From contig OU862913.1 in NCBI GenBank assembly GCA_917880885.1, forward strand, positions 45,727,460 through 45,791,459: a stretch of DNA of 64,000 nt. Direction: 5' to 3'. The notes beneath the pieces were generated by a model. That model did not search any database. It saw nothing but the letters and a program-made list of their open reading frames with translations, and was not told the origin of the DNA. The DNA comes from Limnephilus marmoratus (taxonomy: Eukaryota; Arthropoda; Insecta; Trichoptera; Limnephilidae). Numbering within the stretch: position 1 is the first letter of the stretch; every line of letters begins with the position of its first letter. The position numbers were made by a program, and so were the translations under genes. Below are positions 1 through 53,529 of this stretch, piece by piece.

Positions 1-41927
<41,927 letters not shown>

Positions 41928-42066
41928 GGTTCGGGGGGCGCAGGCCGGGCCCCCCCGCGCCTCGCCCCGCAGCCCCCGCCGCCCCTCTTCCCGCTGCCCC
42001 CCGTGCCCTGCTACGTGCTGCGACGTCCCTTCTGCCTGCGCCTCGTGGCAGCCATCGCTATGTAGG
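41928..42066 (+). other. GC-rich start of the 3' UTR
   Basis: Strikingly GC-rich, C-run-rich 139 bp directly after the stop, unlike all other flanking DNA, then an abrupt change to the minisatellite. It keeps open frames by composition; no reason to call coding. Confidence 0.6.
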
Positions 42067-43075
42067 GGCCAGATCCAGGTGTCCTTGTTCAAGAACATTG
42101 ATCCGGGTGTCCGCGTTGAAGAAATATGTGCGCAACATAAATCCATGTGTCCTTGTTGAGGGTATAACGTGATGAAAACATAGATCCAGATGTCCTTGTT
42201 GAAGAAATAAGTGTATAACATAGATCCGGATGTCCTTGTTGAAGAAAAAATGTATAACATAGATTCGGATGTCCTTGTTGTAGAAATACGTGTACAATGT
42301 AAATCCAGGTGTCCTTGTGAAGGGTATAAGCTGATGAAAACATAGATCCGGAAGTCCTTGTTGTAGAAATACTTTTATAACAAAAATCCGCTTATCCTTG
42401 TTGATGATATAATATGATGAAAACATAGATCTGGATGTCCTTGTTGAAGAAATAAGTGTATAACATAGATCCGGATGGGAATTTGGCTATCCTTGTTAGA
42501 AATCATATGTATAAAACATGATGAAAACATAGATCCGGATGTCCTTGTTGAAGAAATACTTGCATAACATAGATCCGGATGGGAATTTGGCTATCCTTGT
42601 TAGAAATCATATGTATAAAACATGATGAAAACATAGATCCGGATGGGAATTTGGCTATCCTTGTTAGAAATCATATGTACAAAACATGATGAAAACATAG
42701 ATCCGGATGTCCTTGTTGAAGAAATACTTGCATAACATAATTCTGGATGGGAATTTGGCTATCCTTGTTAGAAATCATATGTATAAAACATGATGAAAAC
42801 ATTGATCCGGATATCCTTGTTAGAAAAAATATGGGTATAACATAGATTCAGATGTCCTTGTTGGAAAACATATGTATAACATGGAGAAAGCATAGATCAA
42901 GATGTCATTGTTAGATAACATATGGGTGTGACACAGATACAGATGTCCCTGTTGGAAAACATGTGTTTTACATGATGAAAACATAGATCCAGATGTCCTT
43001 GAGGAACATGCGTGTGACAAGGTAAAAACGTAGATCAGATGTCCTTGTTGAAAAACATACGTGTATACCACGATG
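42067..43075. repeat. Minisatellite in the 3' UTR/3' flank
   Basis: About 25 units built on GATCCGGATGTCCTTGTTG plus AAGAAAT..ATAACATA. It includes a higher-order block of ~110 bp with GGGAATTTGGCTATCCTTG repeated four times (about 42477-42770). Same core as the intron 11 array. Confidence 0.92.
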
Positions 43076-44100
43076 AAAGCACAAACCTGTGCCGTGAAAA
43101 CTGTAGAATCGGAACAAATTGCCGCAAATGCCACGTTATACAGGCAACAACTTGGCGGAACTGCGCTAGTACCAGTTGTGCAGATTTAAAAAACGGAGAT
43201 CTTCGTTGTAAGGTGATGAGATGTGCATCACACATGGCCAATCAAATAAGTCACTAAACGTAAGCTGAATCACAAATACCTGGAAGTGTGATTTAAACCG
43301 ATTTGAAAGAAAAAAGAGTCTGATGAAATCGATCATCTGTTAAAAGAAAGAATTTCGATATTTGAAAATGTCTGATTTTATAAAATATAAGACGTCCGCA
43401 TCGCACGTGTCGCATCTCTCGTGGGTAGGTAGTGTCGAGGAGTGTATCGGTATCGTCATGTATAAGCTCCGTGTTAAGTATTTTTGTATTAATGTTAGCG
43501 AGAGTGAGGTTAGGTTAGACTGTATTCGGTGTGAGTTTTATTGTACGCTACACGCTCAATTGTAGGTTTTAACGCGAGCACGCCGTCACATTGAAGAACA
43601 CCTTTTTAGCGGACAAACAACGATGGGCAATAAACAAACAACTTCTAAAATACTATTAACTAGTTAAAATAAGCTGTATTATATATAATATGTGTACGCG
43701 CGCATCATTTTAAAATTTACAAATATTTTAAATAAAGGTTTTCTTCGATGCGGCGAAATGTTCGACGGCTTTTATATTTTTTTATATAAGGTTTTGTAGA
43801 CGAGAGATGCGATGACAAAACGGCGTTCTTTTAATGCTCTTACGTTTACAGGGTGTTTGGCGGTTTGAGCGCAACGACAGTGCTAGTTTCGTTATTCGTC
43901 GATTAAGAAAGAGAAAATTATATTAACACACTTTATGCAGGCGAAAATTAGGGTACCATTCGAAAAAATTGTTATTTTTAAATCATTATATCTTTGAAAA
44001 TAAGGTATAATATACGGTGTCTGGAAACTAGTGGTACAATTGGGGAATTTGTATCACAATGTAGAGAACACAAAAATTTACTTTTATTCTTGGTTTGGGG
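43076..44100. other. Probable remainder of 3' UTR, no gene
   Basis: Mixed-composition sequence with no repeat recognised. A candidate polyadenylation signal is at 43731-43736. Confidence 0.35.
43731..43736 (+). promoter_or_regulatory. RNF38/44: Candidate polyadenylation signal AATAAA
   Basis: First AATAAA downstream of the stop outside minisatellite DNA, followed by a T-rich stretch. Position fits a 1.8-kb 3' UTR, but transcript evidence is needed. Confidence 0.3.
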
Positions 44101-45050
44101 CTCTTTGTGTTATCTCCTCATCTCTTACAGTACACAACTGCTATCCCTGTACAAATGATAAGTGAGCCCCATGCTTGAAATTGGCAGACACCTCTGGTCT
44201 GGAGCTTCAAAATACTTGAAAAAAAAACCCTCGATTGTGTAGAAATGGGCGATCCATTTGATAGATTCTTATATGTTTTTTTTTTTTTTTTACATGAATA
44301 CCGCACAAGAGTCCCAACTGCTCCCGTCTGGAGCTAGTGAGACTATGGCATCCCCAATTGGGGTATGTTGTGAGGCTGAGGGTAGTGGGGTGGGAAGGAG
44401 ATAGGGAAGAGGAAGATGGGGAAGTACCTGGCTATTCAGATTTGGTCACCAAACACGGCGAAAGCCACTTCAGGCAACGTTTCAATTCTGAATGGTGGTC
44501 TTACACCAGGGCGATACTGAGAGTATCTTCCACTCTGGAACGTGCGCAAATATACTATATATTATTTTAAATGAATAAATTGTGAAATACACAAATTAAT
44601 CAAATAAAATTTATTTGCGATGCCGGGATTCGATCCCGCGACCTTCATAATGCTAGTCAAGCGCCTTACCGCTGCACTATGCCGGCCGAACAAATTACAA
44701 TCTTTAGAGCACAGGCGTCCGTTGGGAATGCTATCCTTGTTCTACCAGTATTTCAATGGAAGATGCTCCGAGGAACTAGCGTCATTGATCCCTTCGTCAC
44801 CGATGCATAGTCGGGAAACACGCTAAACGCATGCCCGACATATGTGCACGGTTGACATTTGTCACATGAGAATGGGTCGCTTTTTCGACTCGTTATCGAG
44901 TCCAACAGCTTGGCTGTGTAACGATTTGCCGGCCTCTGTGTTTCTTTCTTCCTACAACATGGATCTCTTCAAGACCAATGTTCATTCCTTCCTCTCCTCA
45001 AATCAGACTACACACAGCATAGGGCCTCCTATGTGGAGTTAATGTAAAAA
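44100..45050 (+). pseudogene. LINE family L fragment, split by SINE E
   Basis: 44110-44282 (CAGTACACAACTGC..GGGCGATCCATTTGATAG) and 44693-45050 (SLEHRRPLGMLSLFYQYFNG, FDSLSSPTAWL, FKTNVHSFLSS) are adjacent parts of one ORF2 C-terminus. The tail is truncated (GGGCCTCCTATGTGGAGTTA). Confidence 0.82.
44283..44692 (-). mobile_element. tRNA-derived SINE family E, full-length
   Basis: On the minus strand it starts GGCCGGCATAGTGCAGCGG, with a D-arm/A-box-like start and a B-box GGATCGAATCC, continues through the family E body, and ends TATTCATG and poly(A). It is a pol III SINE, not a functional tRNA: there is no acceptor pairing and it has a SINE body. Inserted in LINE family L. Confidence 0.85.
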
Positions 45051-45059
45051 AACTCCCGT

Positions 45060-45380
45060 TTTACCTCATTCCTTTGACAGTAATCCTATACCTTTGATAA
45101 AGTTCACCAGGATTGTCTCTGGATATGTGGCTATATCTTCTGGTTCCACAATGTGTCTTCCCAGGTATCTGAGCCTGGTTCCCATCGGAGCAGGATATTG
45201 GCATCATAGGTGGATTGGAGTCTCTTCATCCTCTTCACATTTCTTGCATCTATTGGTGTTTTCCACTCCCACGTCTCTGAAGGGACAGTGTCCCGTTAGC
45301 AGCCCTACCAGTTTCCTCATTGGGTCTGATCCGTTTGCAAGAACTTTGGATAGTCTCATTCCGGGTGCCTTCTCCCATTC
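45060..45380 (-). pseudogene. R1/I-like LINE ORF2 C-terminal remnant
   Basis: Minus strand: LVGLLTGHCPFRDVGV, NTNRCKKCEEDEETPIHL, one stop, then GTRLRYLGRHIVEPEDI. GHCP..C-x2-C..H is the cysteine-rich C-terminal region of RNase H-bearing LINEs. Confidence 0.75.
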
Positions 45381-45468
45381 TTTCCAGTGTTGGGATTTAA
45401 CTTACAATATATAATTTGCTGTTGCAAGCCGTCAATCCAACAACTGGTGTTTCCGCCCCTTTGTCCAT

Positions 45469-45847
45469 AAGGGCATGCAAGAGAAATGGCAACGCCGCCT
45501 TTTTTTTTACAAAAATTAATTTTTGATTTGAGATCAAAATACCCAATCGAATTAAACAATTATTTTTTTAACCAAAAGGTATTATATATAGCAAACAATT
45601 ATAATTAACTTGCATAAAAACGCCAAAGTAGCCACTAAAATCAAAACACAAAATTGATTTGTTTAATGGTCTATATTTTATAATTTAAATCATAAATATA
45701 TAAAAAGCACATATCCGTACTAGACATTTGCTATATTGTTTGATTAAAAAAAATATTATATTCAATTTGGTTGTGTATTTTGGTTTCAAATCCAAAATTA
45801 AGTTTTGTAAAAAAAATGCCGTGTTGCCGTTTCTCTTGCATGCCCTT
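45469..45847. mobile_element. MITE family F, copy F1
   Basis: Inverted arms of about 110 bp beginning AAGGGCATGCAAGAGAAAYG. 379 bp. TSD not found. Confidence 0.7.
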
Positions 45848-45859
45848 TTCGCATTGTAA

Positions 45860-47440
45860 TAAAGTGTGTTAATAATTTAAGTTTTATATGAGTTTGTCGT
45901 TAGAACTGTTCTACCGTTGACCGCTTTGTAAACGTATAAAAGAAGATTGAAGTAACATTGAAATGTGAACATATATGTACATATAACACTGGATGGTGAA
46001 AAGTGCGTAAAATACAAAATGGACAATGCATTACGTCATATTTCACGAGTGTGGAGAGGAGTGGATAAAATATTATCGGGAAATATGTGTAATTAATAAT
46101 ATTTGGGGGAAATTATTAATATTATCGAAAGATTCGGTAATGTACGTAGATTATTTTTAATATTTACGAATATATTGTAACATTAACAATGATTAATATC
46201 ATATTATAGAGATATATTTCTTTTGCTTTGGAGTTTTGGGCCGTGTGCCGTATTGTCGTCTGGTTTGAACGTTTGGCTTTTTTCTCATTTGTGCACGGGG
46301 TTCGGTGGACGTTTTGGATTCATTATTGTTCCCACAGAAAAGGGCATTGAAAGGGACTGTAACAGGCTATAATCTGCACGTGCCCTAAGAAAAAAACATA
46401 AAAATTCTTTGTACATACACACTTTTACGTTGGTTGTGTCAATCTTTCGTTAATCTGTGCCATTTTGAATTTTTGAACTGTCGCTGCTAAACGCTGATTC
46501 TCATTTACAACTCTTGGTTAAACGTAAGTGGCGGTGCAGTCATTTTTTGTGTGACTGCCGAGGACTTATAAAATAAGCGCAAAGTTTTTTACTATATACA
46601 CTAGCTTTTGGCCGTTGCACGCGATTAATTGGTAAAAGTATGCCACCGCTAAACGTTTCAGATTTTGAACAAATTGCGATCAGCTGTCAAGCATAACAAC
46701 ATGACCTTTACAATTGGAAGCCGATCGCAATTTCAAAAGCTTAAACGGGCTGAGAAACTGCGTTTAATCGGGATCGTTCAAAATTGGAAATTGCAAAATT
46801 TTTTAATGAAATTTTTATCAGTAAAGCACAACGGACATGGTACACTCGATGACTGATTGTAGTTTGTTCAAAAGCTGAAACGGGCTGAGTGTCGCTTTTA
46901 TAGACATCAAGTGAAACTTTCCAACAATAATAATTAATCAAATTAAATAATGTCTGATCTAAAATCGAATAATATTTTTGTCGTGGCATTTTTTCGTTAT
47001 GCGTTTGGCGCCAGAATCCGAAATGTCCACCGTCCCCGCAGTGATACGCGAAATGTAACTTGAAATAGCTTTAAATATTTAGAGTGTACAGTAGTCGGTC
47101 CATATAACCTTCGGTCGTAGACGATTTTCTTACGTTTCGTACTCCGCATGGAATCGCACACGAATCATTTTCCAAATGCACTGTACTGAATTGGTTTCCC
47201 GCCTCGAGCGTGGCGAAATGTAAAATTGCTTTGGAAAGTAATAACCTGCAAAATTATTATTAAAAATTGCAATAAAACTGCCTTAAAATGTGTTGCGCAA
47301 TATTTGAGTTTATTGCGCCACCGAAGACTCAAACAAATCATTAAAAATCTTAAAATCAACTCTGCTACATCTAACATTAATATATTTTTCTAATCATTTT
47401 CTATGTTCTAATTTATATTCACAAAATACCTAATAACTGG
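45860..47440. other. Intergenic stretch, nothing recognised
   Basis: AT-rich. Short open frames (e.g. 46665-46856) have no support. Around 46660-46900 the motif AAAAGCTTAAACGGGCTGAG / AAAAGCTGAAACGGGCTGAG is duplicated. Confidence 0.35.
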
Positions 47441-47444
47441 TTTA

Positions 47445-47978
47445 TGAGTTGTCCAAGAATTAAAAGATCTTTCCTCATTTTCAGCGACGCTGACATTTTT
47501 CTCAACTAAGAGTAAAACTACTACTGTTGAAGTTCGTAAGCTTGCAATTTTGATCCCAGACGTCAGTAAGCCGTATGCTAATTGCGTTCTCGTTGGGTTC
47601 CCAAAATGCTGAAGAGCAAAATCGTATGGCAGGCGGTCGGATCTCTTCAAACCGTTTTTTCCAACCAGGGCGAGGCTTTTTGGGTTGAAACATGGGTTCC
47701 CCACCTCAACCTAGAATCAAAAAGTCAATCAATGACATGATTTGCACCTTTTTCTTCACCTGAAGCAATATTTGGTCGGAAAACCTTTTGAGGCCGACTA
47801 GGACGCAGAAGAAGTGGTGATAGCATTTTGGTGGCAGAGTTCTACGATAAGGAAATCAAGGATCTTGTGCCGTGGCTCATCAAGTACATTGATCGTGACG
47901 GGGACTATGTCGATAAATAAAAAAATAATTTTTCGTGATTTTTAAAATTAGAACGGTTTTTAATTCTTGGACAACCGG
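47445..47978. mobile_element. Tc1/mariner-like element remnant
   Basis: TA flanks (47443-47444 and 47979-47980). Ends TGAGTTGTCCAAGAATTAAA and CCGGTTGTCCAAGAATTAAA. Same family as 31577-32552. The plus strand near 47825-47920 reads AEFYDKEIKDLVPWLIKYID, then GDYVDK and stop, a mariner C-terminus. Confidence 0.8.
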
Positions 47979-48040
47979 TACGTAGTGTTATATGTTATGT
48001 ACTCGCCATGGTGAAAGACCGCCATTAAGAGTGGTGTTAA

Positions 48041-48850
48041 ACTGTTATTTGCTGGAGACGCGCTATTGTGAAAAAAATTCAAATAAAATATGTTTGTCTG
48101 CGATTTTGACCCTTCTATGTACAGAATTTGTATAAAGGACAAGGTCAGAATCGCTTGCGCCAACATTTCCCCATAAGACGGGTAAAAATTTCATTCGCCT
48201 TGCAACCCCAGAATATTTTTAAATGATTTTATAGGTGGCATCAAAATGTCAAATTTTATTGTATTTTTCCTGGATTTTGAAAAAGCCATCAAAATCCAGG
48301 AAAAATACAATAAAATTTGACATTTTGATGCCACCTATAAAATCATTTAAAAATATTCTGGGGTTGCAAGGCGAATGAAATTTTTACCCGTCTTATGGGG
48401 AAATACGGAAATTTCCTAACAAAACACTATTTTGAATTTCGAATTGAATGTTTTGTGGATTAATTTTGAGCTATCGTATATTTTATTGACTGAAACACAT
48501 TCCTAGAACAATAAACTATGTACCAAAACAACATTACTTGCGTTTAATTACGTAAATTGATAGGTTTTACGATGTTTTCGTCAAGTAAAACGCATCGATT
48601 TCGACAGAAAAAATCGCGGCAAATTTGACATTTCGATGCCACAGATAAAATCGTTTTAAAATAATCTTGGGTTACAAGGTGAATGAAATTTTTACCCATC
48701 TTATGGGGAAATGTTGGCGCAAGCGATTCTGACCTTGTTCTTCATACAAATTCTGTGCATAGAGGGGTCAAAATCGCAGACAAACATATTTGTACCGAAA
48801 TATTTTTTTCGTGCACTCGTGCAAAGCGCGCGCGTCCGGCCAATAAGAGG
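48041..48850. mobile_element. Snapback composite of MITE family B (B8)
   Basis: TTAA on both sides (48037-48040 and 48851-48854), but both ends are the same GC-rich terminus of family B in inverse orientation. The left part is a minus copy, then a plus copy with an internal deletion, then a nearly full plus copy. The junction is a perfect palindrome (48165-48404). Confidence 0.75.
48165..48404. repeat. Perfect palindrome, 116-bp arms with an 8-nt loop
   Basis: 48165-48280 and 48289-48404 are exact reverse complements by direct reading, with loop AAAAGCCA. Arm sequence is family B internal sequence. Confidence 0.93.
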
Positions 48851-48854
48851 TTAA

Positions 48855-49369
48855 GGGGACGGCTGAGTGGCCTTTTTCATGCAAAACTTAAATTTGAATT
48901 TTAGACCAAAATATCCCAAACCAACTGAATTGTATGAATGTGAAAATTTATTATAAATTAGAAAATTGAATTTGATAGAATAAACATATTTCTAATAGGA
49001 TGGCAGAGTTATATATAAGATTTTTTTATGATAGTTAGTTGTATGCAGCACTTTTTCATTGATGTCGATCGTCTAGTTGATTAGTCAGACATCTCCAAAT
49101 ACTAAGTTTTGAGATAATAATGAGAAAAGCAGTATTCAAATGCTCACCATAAATCAAATATTATTACACTGTTTATTTTACATATTAAATGTGCTATAAA
49201 ATAACACGGGAGGCATAATAGTCCGGTAAATTGATATGAAATTTTGAAATATCCTATTAGTGACCCAGAAAATATTCGCTACAAGTTTGAGTGCATGTCT
49301 AATAGATGTTGGAGGTGTTTATGAGTAATCTGAGTATTGTACCAGATAGAGGTTATACTAACACATACA
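48855..49369. other. Family F scrap, then unassigned
   Basis: 48858-49000 (TTTTTCATGCAAAACTTAAA, AGACCAAAATATCCCAAACC) is one arm of MITE family F. 49000-49369 is unassigned. Confidence 0.45.
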
Positions 49370-49808
49370 ACTTTTTTTTTACATAAGCTCCACATAGGAG
49401 GCTCTGAGGAAAATAATTCCCCTCAGGGCCTGTGTCATTTTTGGGGATGCTGTGTGGAGGGTCTTTTTAGGAAAGGAAGGATAGGAAGTTCTGGGAAGGA
49501 AAAGGATATTAGGGGTTTGTAGGAATCTGGGGGTCAGTGTGTCCAGGAGTGACGGACGTGTGTATCCATCCCTCTCACTGCGGTGCAAGGCGATGTTCCG
49601 AAAGAGTACGGCTGGAGAAGTCAATGGGACACTGCATCAACCATTCTCCCGATCCGCCGCCAAGACCCGGACCAACCTCACCCCATGAACCAGAGCATCC
49701 CTGCTAAGTCACAAAACATAGAGAACCACTTGGGGTGACCTTTGGCAAAGCTGTTCGTTATCCAATAAATGGTTCCCGGGGCGGCGGGACCCATACCCGC
49801 CTCCCAAT
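49370..49808 (-). mobile_element. SINE-like family A copy, near complete
   Basis: Poly(T), CTCCACATAGGAGGC, perfect-looking tail hairpin, full body and head ending GCGGCGGGACCCATACCCGC. Confidence 0.88.
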
Positions 49809-50204
49809 TGTAACTGCATACCCAACTCAAAACTCGATTTTTCGGAGATGTCTGACTAATCAACATTACGATCGACGTATTCACAAGACAACTGCTGCGA
49901 CGTCTGCGTACGAGTCAAATAATACATTGCTGATATAGATTTCACCAGCCATTAACAAAGTCAATACGTAAAAGTTTAGTTTTGGGACTTAATGCTAGAA
50001 GTGCCTCCTTCCCCGTTCTGAATCCCCACTTGCACAATTACAAAAGTGCAAATGTTTATGGCCCACCCTATACAATTCTTTCTGGTACCTAAATCAAATT
50101 AAAAAAAAAACTCATTTCGTACATCCCACAGAAAAGTGTCATAAGTCAAAATTTTCTATTTTGAGTTTTGTCTCTGAAAAATGCCCCACGAAATCTGTAA
50201 TTAA

Positions 50205-51242
50205 CCTGTCACAAGCCACGAAAATTCCCTAACAAAGCACCTTGAATTTTGAATTGAATGTTTTGTGGATTAATTTTGAGCTATCATATATTTTATTGAC
50301 CGAAACACATTCCTAGAACAATAAACTATGTACCAAAACAACATTACTTGCGATAATTACGTAAATTGATAGGTTTTACAAGAATCGTGGCAAATTTGAC
50401 ATTTTGATGCCGCAGATAAAATCATTTAAAATCATTTAAAAATATTCTGAGGTTGCCAGGTGAATGAAATTTTTGCCTATCTTAACCAGTTAATGGCCGG
50501 AGACGCGCCGGCGCGCGCGTCATATGCGCATGTGCGAGAAAATGATTCAAATATTTGAATAATATTTCCGACAAAAAACTTTTGGTCTGCGATTTTGGCC
50601 CTTCTATGTACAGAATTTGTATGAAGAACAGTGTCAGAATCGCTTGCGCCATCATTACTCTAGGAGACGCTAAAAGTTTCATTCACCTTGCAACCCTGGA
50701 ATATTTTTAAAACGATTTCGTCTATGACAATGTGCTGTCAGAATTTGCCGTGAATTTAATCGTCACAACTAATGCGTCTTCCGTGACTAAAACATCATAA
50801 AACCTATTAATTTGCGTAATAAATGCAAGTAATGTTGTTTTGGTAGATAGTTTATTGTGTTGTGAACGTGTTTCAGTCAATAAAATATACAATAGCTCAA
50901 AATTAATCAACAAAACATTCAATTCAAAATTCAAAGTGGTGCTTTTTTAGTGTTTTTTCGTGAATTTTCGTGGAATGGCGTGGCCCGTGACAGGTTAAGG
51001 GTAAATGTTGGCGCAAGCGATTCTGACCTTGTCCTTCATACAAATTCTGTACATAGAAGGGTCAAAATCGCAGACAAACATATTTTTTTCGAAATATTTT
51101 TTGCGCGCATGCGCACAAAGCGCGCGCACCGCGTCCTTCATTCAAATTCTGTACATAGAAGGGTCAAAATCGCAGACAACCTTATTTTTTTAGAAATATT
51201 TTTTGCGCGCATGCGCCCCGCATGTTTCCAGCCGATTAGAGT
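50205..51242 (+). mobile_element. piggyBac-type MITE family B, copy B10 (split by B11)
   Basis: TTAA on both sides (50201-50204 and 51243-51246). Starts CCTGTCACAAGCC. Interrupted at TTAA by B11 and continues GGGTAAATGTTGGCGCAAGC at 50999. The last ~110 bp are tandemly duplicated (CATACAAATTCTGTAC/CATTCAAATTCTGTAC at 51038 and 51139). Confidence 0.85.
50486..50994 (-). mobile_element. piggyBac-type MITE family B, copy B11, nested in B10
   Basis: Perfect TTAA duplication (50482-50485 and 50995-50998). Ends CCAGTTAATGGCCGG and, inverted, CCTGTCACGGGCC. Subfamily a inserted into subfamily b, giving relative ages. Confidence 0.9.
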
Positions 51243-51326
51243 TTAAGTTACATCACTCCATTTCCACAAGATGTCGCTAGTGTTTCTTTTCGACGGAACC
51301 ACTTGTTCATTATTCATTCATTTTTT

Positions 51327-51777
51327 TTTAAACTTTAGATCCACACAGGAGACCCTGAGGAAAATAATTTTAGGGGCCTAAGTCTCCTTAGGGGACGCTG
51401 TGTGGAGGGTTTTTGTAAGGAAAGGGAGGAGAGGAAGTTTTGGGAAGGAAATAGGTATAAGGGGTGGATAGGAATCTGGGGCTTAGTGTGTCCAGGAGTG
51501 ACGAACATATGAATCCATCCCTTCAACTGAAGTGCAAGGCGATGGGTCGAATGATTCTGGCTGAAGGATAAAAGATCTCCCTCAACCAGTCTTTCGATCC
51601 TGCCCACCACTAGCAGCAGGTGGGTATACGTATCGGACACCAAGACCTGAACAAACCTCACCTCGTGAACCCGAGCACCCCTGCTAAGCCACCAAGCATA
51701 GCGAATCACTTGGGGTGACCTATGGCAGAGGTGTTAGTTATCCAATAAATGGCGGTACCCATACCCGTCTCCCAAAT
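51327..51777 (-). mobile_element. SINE-like family A copy in family K
   Basis: Poly(T), tail, full body, and head ending CGGTACCCATACCCGTCTCC. The family K copy at 36430 (CATTCATTTGTTTTCGCTCG) is the unoccupied site. Confidence 0.85.
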
Positions 51778-51853
51778 TGTATTGTTTTCGCTCTCTTGTA
51801 AAAGTAACTTTTTTGACTTACAACACTTTTCTACGGAATATAGGCACTTCTAG

Positions 51854-52154
51854 CAGTGGCGGCTCGTGACTTTTGGTTGTGCTAGGGTGCTAATATTAAA
51901 AAAATGGCATCATGGATGTTGTCGTATGTGAAAAATATTTTTTTTTTTTTTTTCAAAAATCGGTGTTTTGTATGAAGATTTTTCAGGAAATCGGTGCGGC
52001 GCACCACCAAACTGAAACTAACCTGAAATTTTTCATACAAAAAACTGATTTTCAAAAAAAAAAAAAAAAATTTTTTTCGGCTACAACAACGTCAATAATG
52101 CCATTTTTTTAATATCAGCACTCTAGCACACCAAAAAGTCACGAGCCGCCACTG
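51854..52154. mobile_element. hAT-type foldback MITE
   Basis: Arms of about 140 bp beginning CAGTGGCGGCTCGTGACTTT. TSD ACTTCTAG/ACTTATAG (7 of 8). Long A and T runs in the arms pair with each other. The centre has GGTGCGGCGCACCACC, a small palindrome. Confidence 0.82.
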
Positions 52155-52575
52155 ACTTATAGCATTACTCCCGGAGTTATTACGATGGAATTGCAAACTG
52201 TCTTCTGGATCAAAAGTATATTAATTTCTTTACTGATATTTGATGAATTTTTGTATGAAAAATGCTTTAATTACCTTTTTTTTGAATCAGTTAATATTAT
52301 TTATCTCAAAAATGCTGAAGTATAGAAAATTGGTAAATTTTTTTACGAATTTTTCATATTTTTTTTATACGTCGTAAAAATTATGTTTCACAAGTTGATG
52401 TAAAAATAATAACACCGGTGAATTTATTATTGTAGTTTTGTTTTGAATTGAATTTGTTCAGAGAATTTCATTGTCCTATTTTTATGTGCGGCCAAAATTA
52501 TTGATTTTAAATGTTTAGGGGTGATCACGATGAAACTATGAAATTGAAACTGGTTAAATTATGAATTGATGAAAT

Positions 52576-53520
52576 ATTGAGAGGAATGGCTGCGCAACCT
52601 TTTTCATGCAAAACTTAATTTTGGATTTGAAGCCAAAATACTCAACAGAACTGAATAATTTATTTGTGTTTTAAAATATAACATATATAGCCAATTAAAA
52701 AATTCTTTATTTCATGATTTTAAAGGCAACTTTGACAATTTTTTGTGAGTTAATAGTGATCGTTTAAAAAATAATCTTATTGTGTTAATATAATGAAACA
52801 AAAAATAAATCATTGTCGTTTGTGTTCAACGTAAATCGGTCATTTGTAGTTTAAATTTAAGCCAGTCACGTGCTTTTTAAAATTTTTATTTGATATCTAG
52901 CGAGTTCACGCCATGCAGTGCAATGCCACTTAAATAAAATGGTTTCTCTCTGCGTGTCCTTTCCCATTCGACTGCGTTCCCCTTTCGCCTCCCCTAACCC
53001 TTCCCTCCCTGTTAAATTATATGAAATACACCCATTTTTCAAATAACTCTCGCGTCACCTATTGTAATATTTTTATACAAATTTCACAATGCCAGAGCTC
53101 ACTTTTGTAAATAGAAACATTCGCGGGTGTGCGCATAACATATCACCAAAGATTCATCGCAATCGGATGAATGGTATAGGAAATAATTTCACAACGCTAG
53201 AGCTCATTTTTACATATAGAAACCTTCCCGGATATGCGCACTACAATACACCAAGATAATATTTGCTAAGTACATAGGACTAACGATTAAAAAAATTAAT
53301 TATTGTCATTAAATTATTGCCAAAATTGCCTCTAGAATCAGTAACAAATTCTTTAATGGCCTATTAAATTATAATTTTAAACAAATATAAATAAAATTGC
53401 TCACATCCGTACTAAATATTTGCTTTATCTGCTTTTTTATTTTTGAAAAATTATTCAGTTTGGTTGAGTATTTTGGCCTGAAATCCAAAATTAAGTTTTG
53501 AAGAAAAAAGGTCTTTACAG
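52576..53520. mobile_element. MITE family F, copy F2, carrying repeat D
   Basis: Inverted arms (AAAACTTAATTTTGGATTTG..CCAAAATACTCAAC) at 52605-52690 and about 53440-53510. The right half also matches F1 (CACATCCGTACTAAATATTTGC). Family D occupies 52915-53270. Confidence 0.6.
52915..53270. repeat. Dispersed repeat family D, second copy
   Basis: Matches 13915-14375 in order, including the two TTCATCGCAATCGGATGAAT-type repeats. Confidence 0.65.
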
Positions 53521-53529
53521 TCGTTCTTT

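Larger units (their letters stand above)
50004..51850. mobile_element. TIR element family K carrying B10, B11 and a SINE A
   Basis: Ends CTAGAAGTGCCT and its inverse AGGCACTTCTAG. Inner AGAAAAGTGTCATAAGTCAA is mirrored by TTGACTTACAACACTTTTCT. Nested insertions account for most of its length. Confidence 0.6.

Noticed and set aside
44620..44692. tRNA gene
   Set aside because: The A and B boxes are present, but the acceptor stem does not pair and the sequence continues into the SINE E body and a poly(A) tail.
46665..46856. Small ORF rich in Lys/Leu
   Set aside because: No homology, no context, and the surrounding sequence contains a local duplication; not supported as a gene.
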